A stretch of DNA of 64,000 nt from Gordoniibacillus chartarius. GTDB taxonomy: Bacteria; Bacillota; Bacilli; Paenibacillales; NBRC-103111. Positions 34,401 through 41,552 of this stretch are shown piece by piece; the stretch's first letter is position 1, and the number at the start of each line of letters is the position of its first letter. Where the stretch lies: NCBI RefSeq assembly GCF_042432825.1, contig NZ_JBHLWN010000100.1, positions 8,086-72,085 on the forward strand, read 5' to 3'. Both the position numbers and the translations under genes were made by a program. The notes below the pieces were generated by a model. It was given only the letters and a program-made list of their open reading frames with translations. It was not told the origin of the DNA and did no database searches.

Positions 34401-35984
34401 TCCGATGAGGCGGCGCCGCTGGAGAAGGTACGGGTATATTGGAAAATGAAAGACGGCGGCGCCGCGGAGCAAATGTCCGGGGATCTGGAGAAAGGTTTGC
34501 GGTCATATGCGATCACAGGCTTGCAGCCGGACACGGAATACGAGCTTCGTATCGTTACCGTCGATCAGCATGGAACGGAATCGCCCGGTGTAAGGACGAC
34601 AGGCCGGACGCTGAAGGAACTGCAGCTCGCAGCCGACCGCGAACCGCCCGGTGAAGTTCAGGCAGCATCTGTTGCAGTCAAGAACCGCAAGCTGGAGCTG
34701 AGCTGGACCGACCCGAGCGAGCTCGATTTCGCGGAGGTTCTGGTACATGTGAAGCGTCCGGGCGCTGCGGATTACGAAGAGCCCGTTCGGGTGCCGAAGG
34801 GAACGTCAAGCTACACGACGGCCGAGCTTGCGAACGGACGGTATGAGCTGAAGCTGACGGCCGCCGACATCAGAGGGAACGAGTCCGCCGGAGTCAGCCT
34901 ATCCGCTGTTGTTTCCACCGGCGGGACCGATTCGGGAGACGGAAATTCCGGTTCCGGCGGTGGCGGTGGCGGCGGTGGAGTGCCTCAAGAAAATTCACAG
35001 AATGATCCGACCGTAGAATTCATCGATGCGGCTGCAGGAGGCGGAACGTGGAAGCTGTTCGACGATTCCTTGCGGTTGACTTTACCGCAAGGAGCGCTCG
35101 CAGGCGGCGTCAAGCTGAAGGTCCGCAAAGATAAGGAAGCGGCCGTGCCGTCCGGAAGCGGCATGACGAAGGCCAGCGCAAGCTTCATCGTCGGGTCGGA
35201 AGCTCAAGCCGAGCTGCTGAAGCCGCTGACGATCGGCATCCGTTACGATGCGGATGCGGTCCGCGGCCAAGATGCCCGCAAGCTTGGGCTCTATCGCCTC
35301 GAGGGCAGCGGAAACGGCAAACGCTGGGTGTATGCCGGCGGTGTTGTTCTGCTCGAGCAGGGCTTCGTGGAAAGCGCCGTTACCGGTTTCGGCACGTATG
35401 CCGTCATGCTGTATGACCGCAGCTTTGCCGATCTGCAGGGGCATTGGAGCAAAGCGGAGGTCGAGCTGCTCGCCAGCCGGCATATGATTGACGGTACGTC
35501 CGGCGAACGGTTCGAGCCGGATCGCGGGATTACGAGGGCAGAAGCCGCCAAGCTGCTGCTTGGCCGGCTGGAGCCGGCAGGCTCCGGCGGCAGCGGAGCG
35601 TTGCCGCTGCCGTTCCGGGATGTGCCCGCCGAAGCCTGGTACGCCCCTTATGTGCGGAGGGCGGCGGAGCTCGGCTTGATCGAGGGCGCGGACGGTCTGT
35701 TCCGTCCGGACGACCGGGTGACCAGAGAGGAACTGGCCGTGCTCATGTACCGGGCGGCGCACGGTACGAAGCAGCCGCCGCAAACGGATGACATCCTCGG
35801 CTCTTTTGCGGATGCGGACACCGTAGCCGCATGGGCGAGGCCGGCCGTTGCCTTCGCAGTCCGGGAAGGATGGATGCAGGGAACGGGCGGCGGCAAGCTT
35901 CAGCCGCAGGAGGGCGCGACAAGAGCGCAGACGGCGGCGCTGCTGCTCAGAGTGCTCGATTCCATGGAGAAAATCAGCAGGTAA
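28488..35984 (+). CDS. Giant secreted multidomain protein with C-terminal SLH domains (2,498 aa)
   Basis: The start is a GTG with AGGAG ten bases upstream, followed by a signal peptide ending near AAADT (about residue 28). A fibronectin-III-like region (about 160-240) precedes a PD40/WD40-like beta-propeller stretch (about 245-600). Carboxypeptidase-regulatory/CNA-B-like beta-sandwiches follow (for example about 781-830 and 867-915). A hydrophobic segment near 1645-1680 (GIAFAASGFGIVAGLVVTAV) is followed by a Lys/Glu/Pro-rich charged stretch. Two fibronectin-III-like domains lie at about 1950-2140, then a Gly-rich linker, a ZU5-like beta region and three SLH modules (about 2313-2498). SLH modules bind pyruvylated cell-wall polymer, so the protein should sit on the cell surface. 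No enzyme motif was recognised; adhesion or substrate contact is inferred. Confidence 0.85.
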   Translation: MRLRAKAILSHVLIAALLGGLIPKAAADTTIPLSEEEQALLSKMVAQNLNVTSAVYGQAQQAAVLEAPVLDPLPAVGNKKSLLIKGSAAVGASIQVYRIEGEQRIVAANTVTDEEGRFTATVTLADEGAYRFAAAATLDFLAFSPLSETVQTELDTIPPDRPTNGTWVMPEPGIIALQWSPPSGEAVDKYIVSRNGIKLAETGETFYQDYTQEPGAFYRYKIYGVDAAGNGTDYYSLQIAAGIPEHELNRLNPVTHGADVLQAIVSGNGVYTAIAESAAVEEEQQKQWLHLVNLQTSAKEPVFEASAEAETIKDITISENGDVLAFTAGTDGKTGALYVYDRAAKLLKPVPGAESGVMKAQTLLDGSAVLFVQSGVGGTPDLYRYERAQDRVTKLPRPEPWDQTVNEFAFSANGSMFAYSHEYDDGYRNALYAYDLDNGATEKISDDSLRPVLSSDGRYMMYVGDGVELYDLVSHSNAELQEGSGEDDYVPMQVSDDGKQAVFSIRDLFDEDGKNRLVLMNVEEGSKLGLGNPATLKGKASMTKDGETILYVDQDTSKRSGGRFPTAAYKYCLTDCQSAPPEDKLIVDVFWMADSYSARQASLGEHVAVRMEGASGSEVSMDVVYQEVSPDSEVRTERTKRVAMTESAPGTYRAELLLEEGMAEITSVRVTATKDGRTADQTASHLPLQVSGKLNVKLEAPAGAKLEGANVHAWSTARYSGRSAVLDAAGQASLALAAASDYHVLVQGPDGQRWADTSSHALQVRQGLTAEVSLPVRIPALLQATVKNDQNRPIPGAVITIRDRGSSERLAAIMTNEDGYASIPVGYIGQEVLVEVRNPGLYEHPEPRSVTLAQTNPLTWQAGIAKAPVSGLVTDEQGRPAKNVTVIVTQPGFRDTAVTGEDGMYAMQAAIGPVHIEAAQEMSPFWVTAQAEPMTIPREGVVKNLQVSSKGQAEVAFELWVKEVGVEWRSIEMNPLLASSNSYRLSLMRAQTDGSGWSPVASQTRDNKLLFEARSGEQIRLCASGVYQQFATACQELTLSEERKAETELRLAEFGEVRGTIVTEGERPWYQTVIAYRLDAAGKTVGSGMSFSGASPFRWNFPESGRYLITVHTTYLNGKRSVLHREIEVEAGESTDIGQLTVQPPGRFAGVEGNALHMVTNEAAKGGTVSLRGTFLVQGAPPVENAELLLSVPSGATLQEASVTLDGVPAQAIKQSDSLYTIPLGDIAPGRSGVVTYRLKLDENMEADAVQASLDIRYGPAAARITETIGTVTAPIIGTTLDAPASINSLSLVVSGRAPANSRVLVYDQEQLLGETQSSPGGYWKLEITLKDKVLQPLHGLEAKSIEADGTELISKERIVEYDPTAPQPALLRINGRAADLQQGAPRVVVRPGLMYFVLDFEHPERVKDARLHVGQHEVGLSPRKEGGLIGMLNTSNGLGSVYLDYDVAPRPFAPPEATYEEMRASLPKAFQEMKTELEPARAADPKTGTVYSPKAVITSPSMPQVRMETELSVTPAPDFVPEPLPDGAPPIYNLKVNRSIQGSSMKLEIDAYTTVEELGPELKTAMNAKASLKGVRLHIQENIFNYYDLYDTITSAIDYKDQLQDLEDLMNEIEGIDCLPQSRIPYYDKALVNLADHYLGNLVWNYTGTLTGIAFAASGFGIVAGLVVTAVTFAVSYAQKQQIEKEYEKLKADIEADKKAAAADPECKKEPKDKSEEPERPDRLPPGLPICYPIYIYDPSGYVYETVPSNRIFGATATVFQQNPEDGQWMPWNAEWFGQVNPQTTNGEGKYGWDVPEGWWKVRYEKEGYETAWSRELEVLPPHFDVNVPLLSRAAPEVESVYAVEQGGKLQVNFSKYMMPETLQADSFALTRTVNGAEQPIAVQVEPWRVEKDPQNREWARAVLLTPAAPFTPGEKVRVRIDTAPASYAEVQLGSPYDAEVEINVNLPVPPDAVGEAEAIPAADALMVQWSDEAAPLEKVRVYWKMKDGGAAEQMSGDLEKGLRSYAITGLQPDTEYELRIVTVDQHGTESPGVRTTGRTLKELQLAADREPPGEVQAASVAVKNRKLELSWTDPSELDFAEVLVHVKRPGAADYEEPVRVPKGTSSYTTAELANGRYELKLTAADIRGNESAGVSLSAVVSTGGTDSGDGNSGSGGGGGGGGVPQENSQNDPTVEFIDAAAGGGTWKLFDDSLRLTLPQGALAGGVKLKVRKDKEAAVPSGSGMTKASASFIVGSEAQAELLKPLTIGIRYDADAVRGQDARKLGLYRLEGSGNGKRWVYAGGVVLLEQGFVESAVTGFGTYAVMLYDRSFADLQGHWSKAEVELLASRHMIDGTSGERFEPDRGITRAEAAKLLLGRLEPAGSGGSGALPLPFRDVPAEAWYAPYVRRAAELGLIEGADGLFRPDDRVTREELAVLMYRAAHGTKQPPQTDDILGSFADADTVAAWARPAVAFAVREGWMQGTGGGKLQPQEGATRAQTAALLLRVLDSMEKISR

Positions 35985-35990
35985 TGTCGA

Positions 35991-36037
35991 AAAATCCCGA
36001 CACACTTCCAAGCGAAGTGTTGTCGGGATTTTTTTTG
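35991..36037 (+). terminator. Strong rho-independent terminator after the SLH gene
   Basis: AATCCCGACA-C-ACTTC and GAAGTGTTGTCGGGATT pair almost perfectly around CAAGC and are followed by eight T residues. Confidence 0.92.
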
Positions 36038-36204
36038 CACGGAACGCACAAACCCTTTAATACCGCGGCTTGCAAGGAAATGTTAAGCCGCAAGAAAGTG
36101 ATACCCGCCCCCGGGTCCGGGTGCAAGAATGTGTGCTTGCCCGCAAAGCGGAGCGAAAGTATCGTAAGGTCATACCCGAGGTACACGGCGAAGGAGAGAC
36201 TCTT

Positions 36205-39200
36205 ATGAACATAACGGCATTTCAACATCCGGAGGTTCAATACCGCATTCATCCGTTCTGGTTCTGGAACGGGGATATGGATGAGCGGGAGATGGAGCGC
36301 CAGATCGAGGAGATGGCTGCCCAGGGCGTCGGCGGATTTTTCTTATGCGCACGGCAGGGGATGAAGGTTTCGTATTTGTCCCAATCCTGGTTCGATAAAG
36401 TGAAGTTTGCCATCGAGGCGGCCAAGAAGCGCGGCATGCATGTATGGCTGTACGACGAGTATCCGTACCCGAGCGGCATTGCCGGCGGCGAAGTGACGCT
36501 GCTGCACCCCGAGGCGAAGCATCAGACGCTCGAGGTAACGCAGCGGAAGGCGGGCGGCGGCGAGCAGGTGTCGCTGGAGCTGCCGTGGGCCCGCGTCCTC
36601 CATGCGAAGGCGGTGCCGGTTACGGCGGCAGGGCAGAAGCTGTGGGATCGCGCTGTCGACCTGCAGGCCTCGATCGGTAACTATCAAGCGGATCCCGTGT
36701 TCCAGAAGACAGGACTTACGACATATAACCAGAAGCGGTTCTTCACGTACCGCACCATCTTCCGGCTGGACTGGACGGCGCCGGAGCTTGAAACGGGAAG
36801 CGAGTGGGAAGTAGCCGTCTATCAGGAGAAGGAAATCGAAGACTTCAAATACTACGGGACGTTCGTCGATCCGTGCCACCGGGAAGCGATGCAGACGTTC
36901 ATCCGGCTCACGCACGAGCGGTACGAGCAGGCTGTCGGAGACGAATTCGGCGCAACCGTGAAAGGGATGTTCACCGACGAAATCGGTCTGCTCGGAACGA
37001 ATCCTTGGTCGCCGCAGCTGCCGGCGCGCTTCCTCGAGCGCAACGGGTACTCGCTGATCGACCGGCTGCCGGCGCTTCACAATGCGGATTACCCGGACGC
37101 CGCCAAGATTCGCTACGACTATTATCAAACGCTGCACGAGATGCTCTGCGAATCTTACCACGAGCCTGTGCACGACTGGTGCGACGAGCGCGGCTTGGAA
37201 TACGTCGCCGAAGTGCCTTCGATCCGGATGACGACGCAGCGTTACAGCCATATTCCGGGCGGCGACAGTGCGCACGAGAAGCTTGGCCGACCGCTTGATT
37301 GGATCTTGCGGCGTTATGCGCTCAGCTTCCGCGACAATCCGAAGATGACGAGCTCGATCGCCCGCCAGCTCGGACGGGAGCGGTGCTTGAACGAAAGCTT
37401 CCACAGCGTAGGCTGGTCGATGAACCTGCAGGACGCCAAGTGGATGATCGACCGGATGGCGGCGCTGGGCATTAACTTTCAAAATTTCCATGCCTTCTTC
37501 TATACGATTGACGGCATGACGCAGCATGACGCGCCGCCGTCGCAATTTTATCAGAATCCGTATTGGCCGCACTTCCGGCAGCTCGGCGACTACACAGGCC
37601 GCATCTGCTATATGATGAGCCAGGGCGTTGCCGACATCCGCATCGCCATGCTGGATCCGACAACAACGCTGTGGGCGCATATGGCGAATCCGCTGCACCA
37701 CTTCGATTACTGCGGCCGAGACCCGCAGGAGAAGGAGAAGCTGCAGCAGCTGAAATCCGATTGGCAGTCGCTGCACGTGCACCTGCTGAAGGATCGGCGC
37801 GACTTCGACCATCTCGATCCGGAGCTGCTGGCGGAGGCTGTCGTCCTAGACGGTACTCTCCGGATTGGGAAAGCCGTTTACTCTGTACTGATCCTGCCGC
37901 CGGTCTCGAATCTGGAGCAGAAAGCCTGGATGAAAATTCAGGAATTCCTGAACGGCGGAGGCAAGGTCATCGGCTTCGGCTTGCTGCCTTACCAAGCGAT
38001 AGACGCGGAAGGCGCGGCGCATCGGGAAGCACTGGAGACGTTCGGACTCGGGCAGGACACTCAGTCGACGTACTGGAACGGGGAGACGGCGCAAAGCGAG
38101 CGCGAGACCCTTATAGCCAAAGGCGACAAGGAAGCGCATTTCATTACGCGGCTGGGCGGCCAGCCGGTGGAGCCTGCTCTGAACGAGCTGAGCGCGCTGT
38201 TGAACCGGCTCCTGCCAAGAACGGTGAAACTGGAGAGCAGCAGCGGCGCGGAAGCGCAGCCGGTGTTCCTGAAGCAAGATCGGCGCATGTCCGAGTACGA
38301 ATATATCGTATTTGTCACCAATCAAGAAGGCGCAAGCCATGAACTGCAGCTTCGCATTGATCCGAGTCTTATCGGACCGGAATGGGCTGACGCCGCTATC
38401 ACGGTTGACAGGCTGGATATCGAAACGGGCGCCGAGCAGCCGCTTCATGCGGAGCAAAGCGACGACGGGAGCTTGATCGTCCCGCTGACGTTCGCCCCGT
38501 ATGCGTCGCATACGGTACGGTTGACGCGCGGCGGCGAAGCCCGGAAAGCTGCGGAGCCGAAAGCTCTATGGAGATGGAGTCTCCCCGCGGAGGCGGATTG
38601 GAAGCTGAAGGCGCTGCAGCCGAACGCACTGCGTATCGACCGGTTCCAGCTTAAGGTCGGGGATGTTCCGGCGGTATTGGTGCAGGCGAAGAGCTTCATT
38701 GACCAATGCGCCGATATCGGCGAGCAGCACGCCCTGCCGGTATCCTTCAGCCAAGTGTTCGGGGTGCCGAAGAAGACGGCGCTCGCTTATCCGCTGCAAG
38801 CCGAATATACGGTCCGCTTCTTCGTGGAGCACGTACCGGCCGGCTGCAGCCTGCTGATGGATGAAACGGCGATATCCGGAGAATTTACGCTGACGCTCAA
38901 TGGCACGGATTTCCATCGCGGAGACTTCCGCAAACAGCTCGTTTACGATTACGCCAATACGATGTGCGGCATCCAACATGCACTTGTGCAAGGCTGGAAT
39001 GAGCTGACGGTTCGCATTGATATAGAGCATGACTGGGACGGCATCGTCGACGCGATCTACTTGTACGGTGACTTCGGCGCATCGTTCGACGAGCAAGGAT
39101 GTGCGGTCGTTACGGCGCCGCCGCAGTCAGCGGCAACACTGACGGAGCCTCGCTACTACGAAGGCTACCCGCACTACGCCGGTACGCTAAGCTTCACGTC

Positions 39201-39462
39201 ATCCTTTGCACTCGAAGGGCTCCCGAACAACGACGCATTCGAGCTCGGTTTCGACGGCTGGGACGTTCACGACTTGGTAGAAGTGCTGGTGAACGGTCAG
39301 CCGCTCGGCATCCGTCCTTGGTCCCCATACGTCTGGACCGGGCCGGTCAGCCTGCTGAAGGAAGGCGGCAACGAGGTGGAGGTTCGCGTAACGGGCACAC
39401 TGATCGGTTTGCTCGAAGGAAAATATTTTGATTACCGGGAGCACCGGGTCATCGATATCTAA
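36205..39462 (+). CDS. GH106-like glycoside hydrolase (putative alpha-L-rhamnosidase family)
   Basis: AAGGAGAG before the ATG at 36205 fixes the start, although the frame is open from 36070; the protein has 1,085 residues. The N-terminal barrel has the family pattern PFWFWNGDMDEREMERQI, GVGGFFLCARQGMKVSYLS, VWLYDEYPYPSG and later MFTDEIG. The C-terminal third holds beta-sandwich regions, including a galactose-binding-like domain near the end. No signal peptide is present, so it acts inside the cell. Members of this group cleave rhamnose from rhamnogalacturonan fragments. Being first in a cluster with GH105 and GH28 enzymes supports a pectin role; the exact bond is not proven. Confidence 0.82.
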   Translation: MNITAFQHPEVQYRIHPFWFWNGDMDEREMERQIEEMAAQGVGGFFLCARQGMKVSYLSQSWFDKVKFAIEAAKKRGMHVWLYDEYPYPSGIAGGEVTLLHPEAKHQTLEVTQRKAGGGEQVSLELPWARVLHAKAVPVTAAGQKLWDRAVDLQASIGNYQADPVFQKTGLTTYNQKRFFTYRTIFRLDWTAPELETGSEWEVAVYQEKEIEDFKYYGTFVDPCHREAMQTFIRLTHERYEQAVGDEFGATVKGMFTDEIGLLGTNPWSPQLPARFLERNGYSLIDRLPALHNADYPDAAKIRYDYYQTLHEMLCESYHEPVHDWCDERGLEYVAEVPSIRMTTQRYSHIPGGDSAHEKLGRPLDWILRRYALSFRDNPKMTSSIARQLGRERCLNESFHSVGWSMNLQDAKWMIDRMAALGINFQNFHAFFYTIDGMTQHDAPPSQFYQNPYWPHFRQLGDYTGRICYMMSQGVADIRIAMLDPTTTLWAHMANPLHHFDYCGRDPQEKEKLQQLKSDWQSLHVHLLKDRRDFDHLDPELLAEAVVLDGTLRIGKAVYSVLILPPVSNLEQKAWMKIQEFLNGGGKVIGFGLLPYQAIDAEGAAHREALETFGLGQDTQSTYWNGETAQSERETLIAKGDKEAHFITRLGGQPVEPALNELSALLNRLLPRTVKLESSSGAEAQPVFLKQDRRMSEYEYIVFVTNQEGASHELQLRIDPSLIGPEWADAAITVDRLDIETGAEQPLHAEQSDDGSLIVPLTFAPYASHTVRLTRGGEARKAAEPKALWRWSLPAEADWKLKALQPNALRIDRFQLKVGDVPAVLVQAKSFIDQCADIGEQHALPVSFSQVFGVPKKTALAYPLQAEYTVRFFVEHVPAGCSLLMDETAISGEFTLTLNGTDFHRGDFRKQLVYDYANTMCGIQHALVQGWNELTVRIDIEHDWDGIVDAIYLYGDFGASFDEQGCAVVTAPPQSAATLTEPRYYEGYPHYAGTLSFTSSFALEGLPNNDAFELGFDGWDVHDLVEVLVNGQPLGIRPWSPYVWTGPVSLLKEGGNEVEVRVTGTLIGLLEGKYFDYREHRVIDI

Positions 39463-39480
39463 ACGAAAGGAGCACTCACT

Positions 39481-40461
39481 ATGGCTAACATTCAATCGAC
39501 TTCCGCGGTGCCGGCTTCCGGAGGAGGCCGCAGCTCCGCCGCCAAGCGCGGCAAGCTCGCCCTGCTGTGGAGGGAAATCGTCAAAAGCAAATATTTGTAC
39601 CTGCTCGCTTTACCGGGGATCGTCTTCTTCCTTATTTTCAAGTACATCCCGATGTTCGGTATCGTGATCGCGTTCCAGAACTATTCGCCGATCGGCGGTA
39701 TCATGAACAGCCCGTGGGTCGGCTTCCAGCACTTTGAGCGGTTTTTCTCGAACCCGGATTTTCTGCTGCTGTTCCGCAACACGATGGGCATCTCGCTCAT
39801 GAACCTGATCTTCTTCTTCCCGCTGCCGATCATCGTCTCGCTCTTCCTGAACGAGCTGCGCAGCGAGATGTACAAGAAGTCGTTGCAGACGATCGTCTAT
39901 ATGCCGCACTTTATGTCCTGGGTTATTATTTCCGGCTTGACCTTCCTGCTGTTCGCCACCGGCGAGGGGTTGTTCAACAAAGTATTGACCGCGATCGGCG
40001 CGGAGCGCGTCGACGTGCTGTCCAATCCGGACATGTTCTGGATTATGCTGACGATCCAGTCAATCTGGAAGGAAGCCGGCTGGGGCACGATCATCTTCCT
40101 GGCCGCGATCGCCGGCGTCGATCCGCAGCTGTACGAAGCGGCGCGCATGGACGGAGCGGGCAGACTGCGCCAAATCTGGCACGTGACACTGCCGGCCATC
40201 CGCAGCGTCATCGTCGTCATGCTCATTCTCCGCCTCGGACATATTATGGACGTCGGCTTCGAGCAAATCTTGCTCATGTATAACGGCGCCGTATCCGAGG
40301 TTGCGGAAGTGTTCGATACGTACGTATACCGCGTCGGTGTCCAGCAGGCGCAGTTCAGCTACAGTACGGCCGCTGGTTTGTTCAAATCCGTTGTCGGCCT
40401 TACGCTGGTCGTTATTGCCAACAAGCTCGCTAAAAAATTCGGCGAAGAAGGCGTGTACTAA
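39481..40461 (+). CDS. LplB-type ABC transporter permease (oligo-galacturonide/rhamnogalacturonan uptake)
   Basis: The 326-residue protein has six membrane helices after a basic N-terminal tail of about 35 residues. The first helix carries YLYLLALPGIVFFLIFKYIPMFG (quoted region about residues 40-62), a hallmark of LplB/YteP permeases, and the EAA loop is YEAARMDGAGRLRQIWHVTL near residue 220. AAAGGAG lies before the ATG, 18 bases after the glycosidase stop. It pairs with the following permease. Confidence 0.92.
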   Translation: MANIQSTSAVPASGGGRSSAAKRGKLALLWREIVKSKYLYLLALPGIVFFLIFKYIPMFGIVIAFQNYSPIGGIMNSPWVGFQHFERFFSNPDFLLLFRNTMGISLMNLIFFFPLPIIVSLFLNELRSEMYKKSLQTIVYMPHFMSWVIISGLTFLLFATGEGLFNKVLTAIGAERVDVLSNPDMFWIMLTIQSIWKEAGWGTIIFLAAIAGVDPQLYEAARMDGAGRLRQIWHVTLPAIRSVIVVMLILRLGHIMDVGFEQILLMYNGAVSEVAEVFDTYVYRVGVQQAQFSYSTAAGLFKSVVGLTLVVIANKLAKKFGEEGVY

Positions 40462-40478
40462 AAGGGGGTGCGGTTCAC

Positions 40479-41345
40479 ATGAAAAGATCGTTAAACGACC
40501 GTATATTCGACGCATTCAACGTGACGCTGCTCGGCCTCGTTGCTATCGTCACCATTTTCCCGCTCTACTACGTATTCGTTGTATCCTTTACGGACCCGAC
40601 GGAATATTTGAAAAACAACCTCATCTTGTTCCCGAAGAAATGGTCGCTGGCTTCGTATGAATATTTGCTCGGAACAAAGGCGTTCATCGGCTCCCTGTGG
40701 AACAGCGTCGTGCTTACGCTAGTCGGCACGGCCTGCTCGCTCGTCGTCACCGCGGCGCTCGCCTATGCGTTATCCCGCAAGCGGCTGCCGGGACGCAGCA
40801 CGTTCATGCTGCTGATTCTGCTGACGATTTTGTTCTCGCCGGGCATTATTCCGAACTACTTGCTGGTCCGTAATCTGGACCTGATCAACAGCATCTGGTC
40901 GCTTATTCTCCCGACCCTGGCAAGCGGCTGGAACGTGATTCTGATGAAAAACTTCTTCGACGGCATCCCTGCGGAGCTTGAGGAGTCGGCGTCCATCGAC
41001 GGGTGCAACGACATCACGACGTTCATCCGCATCATTTTGCCGCTGTCGCTGCCATCCCTTGCGGCATTCGGTTTGTTCTACGCCGTCGGTTACTGGAACA
41101 CCTTCTTCAATGCGCTGATTTACTTGACGGACGCTTCGAAATGGCCGATTCAAGTGCTGCTGCAGAACATTCTTCTGAATTCGCAAAGCAGCGAGCTCGG
41201 CATGGCCGCTTACGTTGAGGCGCCGCCGGCGGAGACGCTGAAGATGGCTGCCGTCGTTGTCGCTACGCTGCCGATCCTGCTCGTCTACCCGTTTCTTCAG
41301 AAGCATTTTGCCAAAGGCGCGATGGTCGGTTCGGTCAAGGGGTAA
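40479..41345 (+). CDS. LplC/YtcP-type ABC transporter permease
   Basis: The 288-residue protein has six membrane helices, an FTDPTEYLKN segment after the first helix, and an EAA loop EESASIDGCNDITTFIRIIL near residue 168. The MalG-like family usually pairs with LplB. AAGGGGGTG precedes the ATG. Together the two permeases resemble the B. subtilis YteP-YtcP system for rhamnogalacturonan oligomers. No ATPase gene is nearby. Confidence 0.92.
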   Translation: MKRSLNDRIFDAFNVTLLGLVAIVTIFPLYYVFVVSFTDPTEYLKNNLILFPKKWSLASYEYLLGTKAFIGSLWNSVVLTLVGTACSLVVTAALAYALSRKRLPGRSTFMLLILLTILFSPGIIPNYLLVRNLDLINSIWSLILPTLASGWNVILMKNFFDGIPAELEESASIDGCNDITTFIRIILPLSLPSLAAFGLFYAVGYWNTFFNALIYLTDASKWPIQVLLQNILLNSQSSELGMAAYVEAPPAETLKMAAVVVATLPILLVYPFLQKHFAKGAMVGSVKG

Positions 41346-41377
41346 TTCGTTTCGCTGCAGCTTAGCTTTCCAAACAA

Positions 41378-41416
41378 GCCGGTTTCCCGTGTTGACGGGG
41401 GACCGGCCTTTGCTGT
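41378..41416 (+). terminator. Rho-independent terminator after permease genes
   Basis: GCCGGT-TT-CCCGT and ACGGG-GG-ACCGGC form a long stem (T-G pairs in the middle) around GTTG, followed by CTTTGCT. It separates the hydrolase-permease unit from the regulator gene. The U-tract is weak, so read-through is possible. Confidence 0.65.
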
Positions 41417-41474
41417 AAAAATGAAGAAGTCCAGAGTCTCCCGCTTTTTGTCGAAACTTGCAGCGGGAATCGGT

Positions 41475-41480
41475 TATAAT
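41475..41480 (+). promoter_or_regulatory. Consensus -10 box before the AraC regulator
   Basis: A perfect TATAAT lies 73 bases before the GTG at 41553 and downstream of the ATG at 41421. The -35 region is poor (CGAAAC at 17 bp). A promoter here would rule out the upstream ATG as start. Confidence 0.45.
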
Positions 41481-41552
41481 GAAGGTCATCTCGGGCTGGC
41501 CGGGCTTCGATTCCTTGTGCCGGCTTCTGAATCTGTGGAAGGTGATGCAGCC

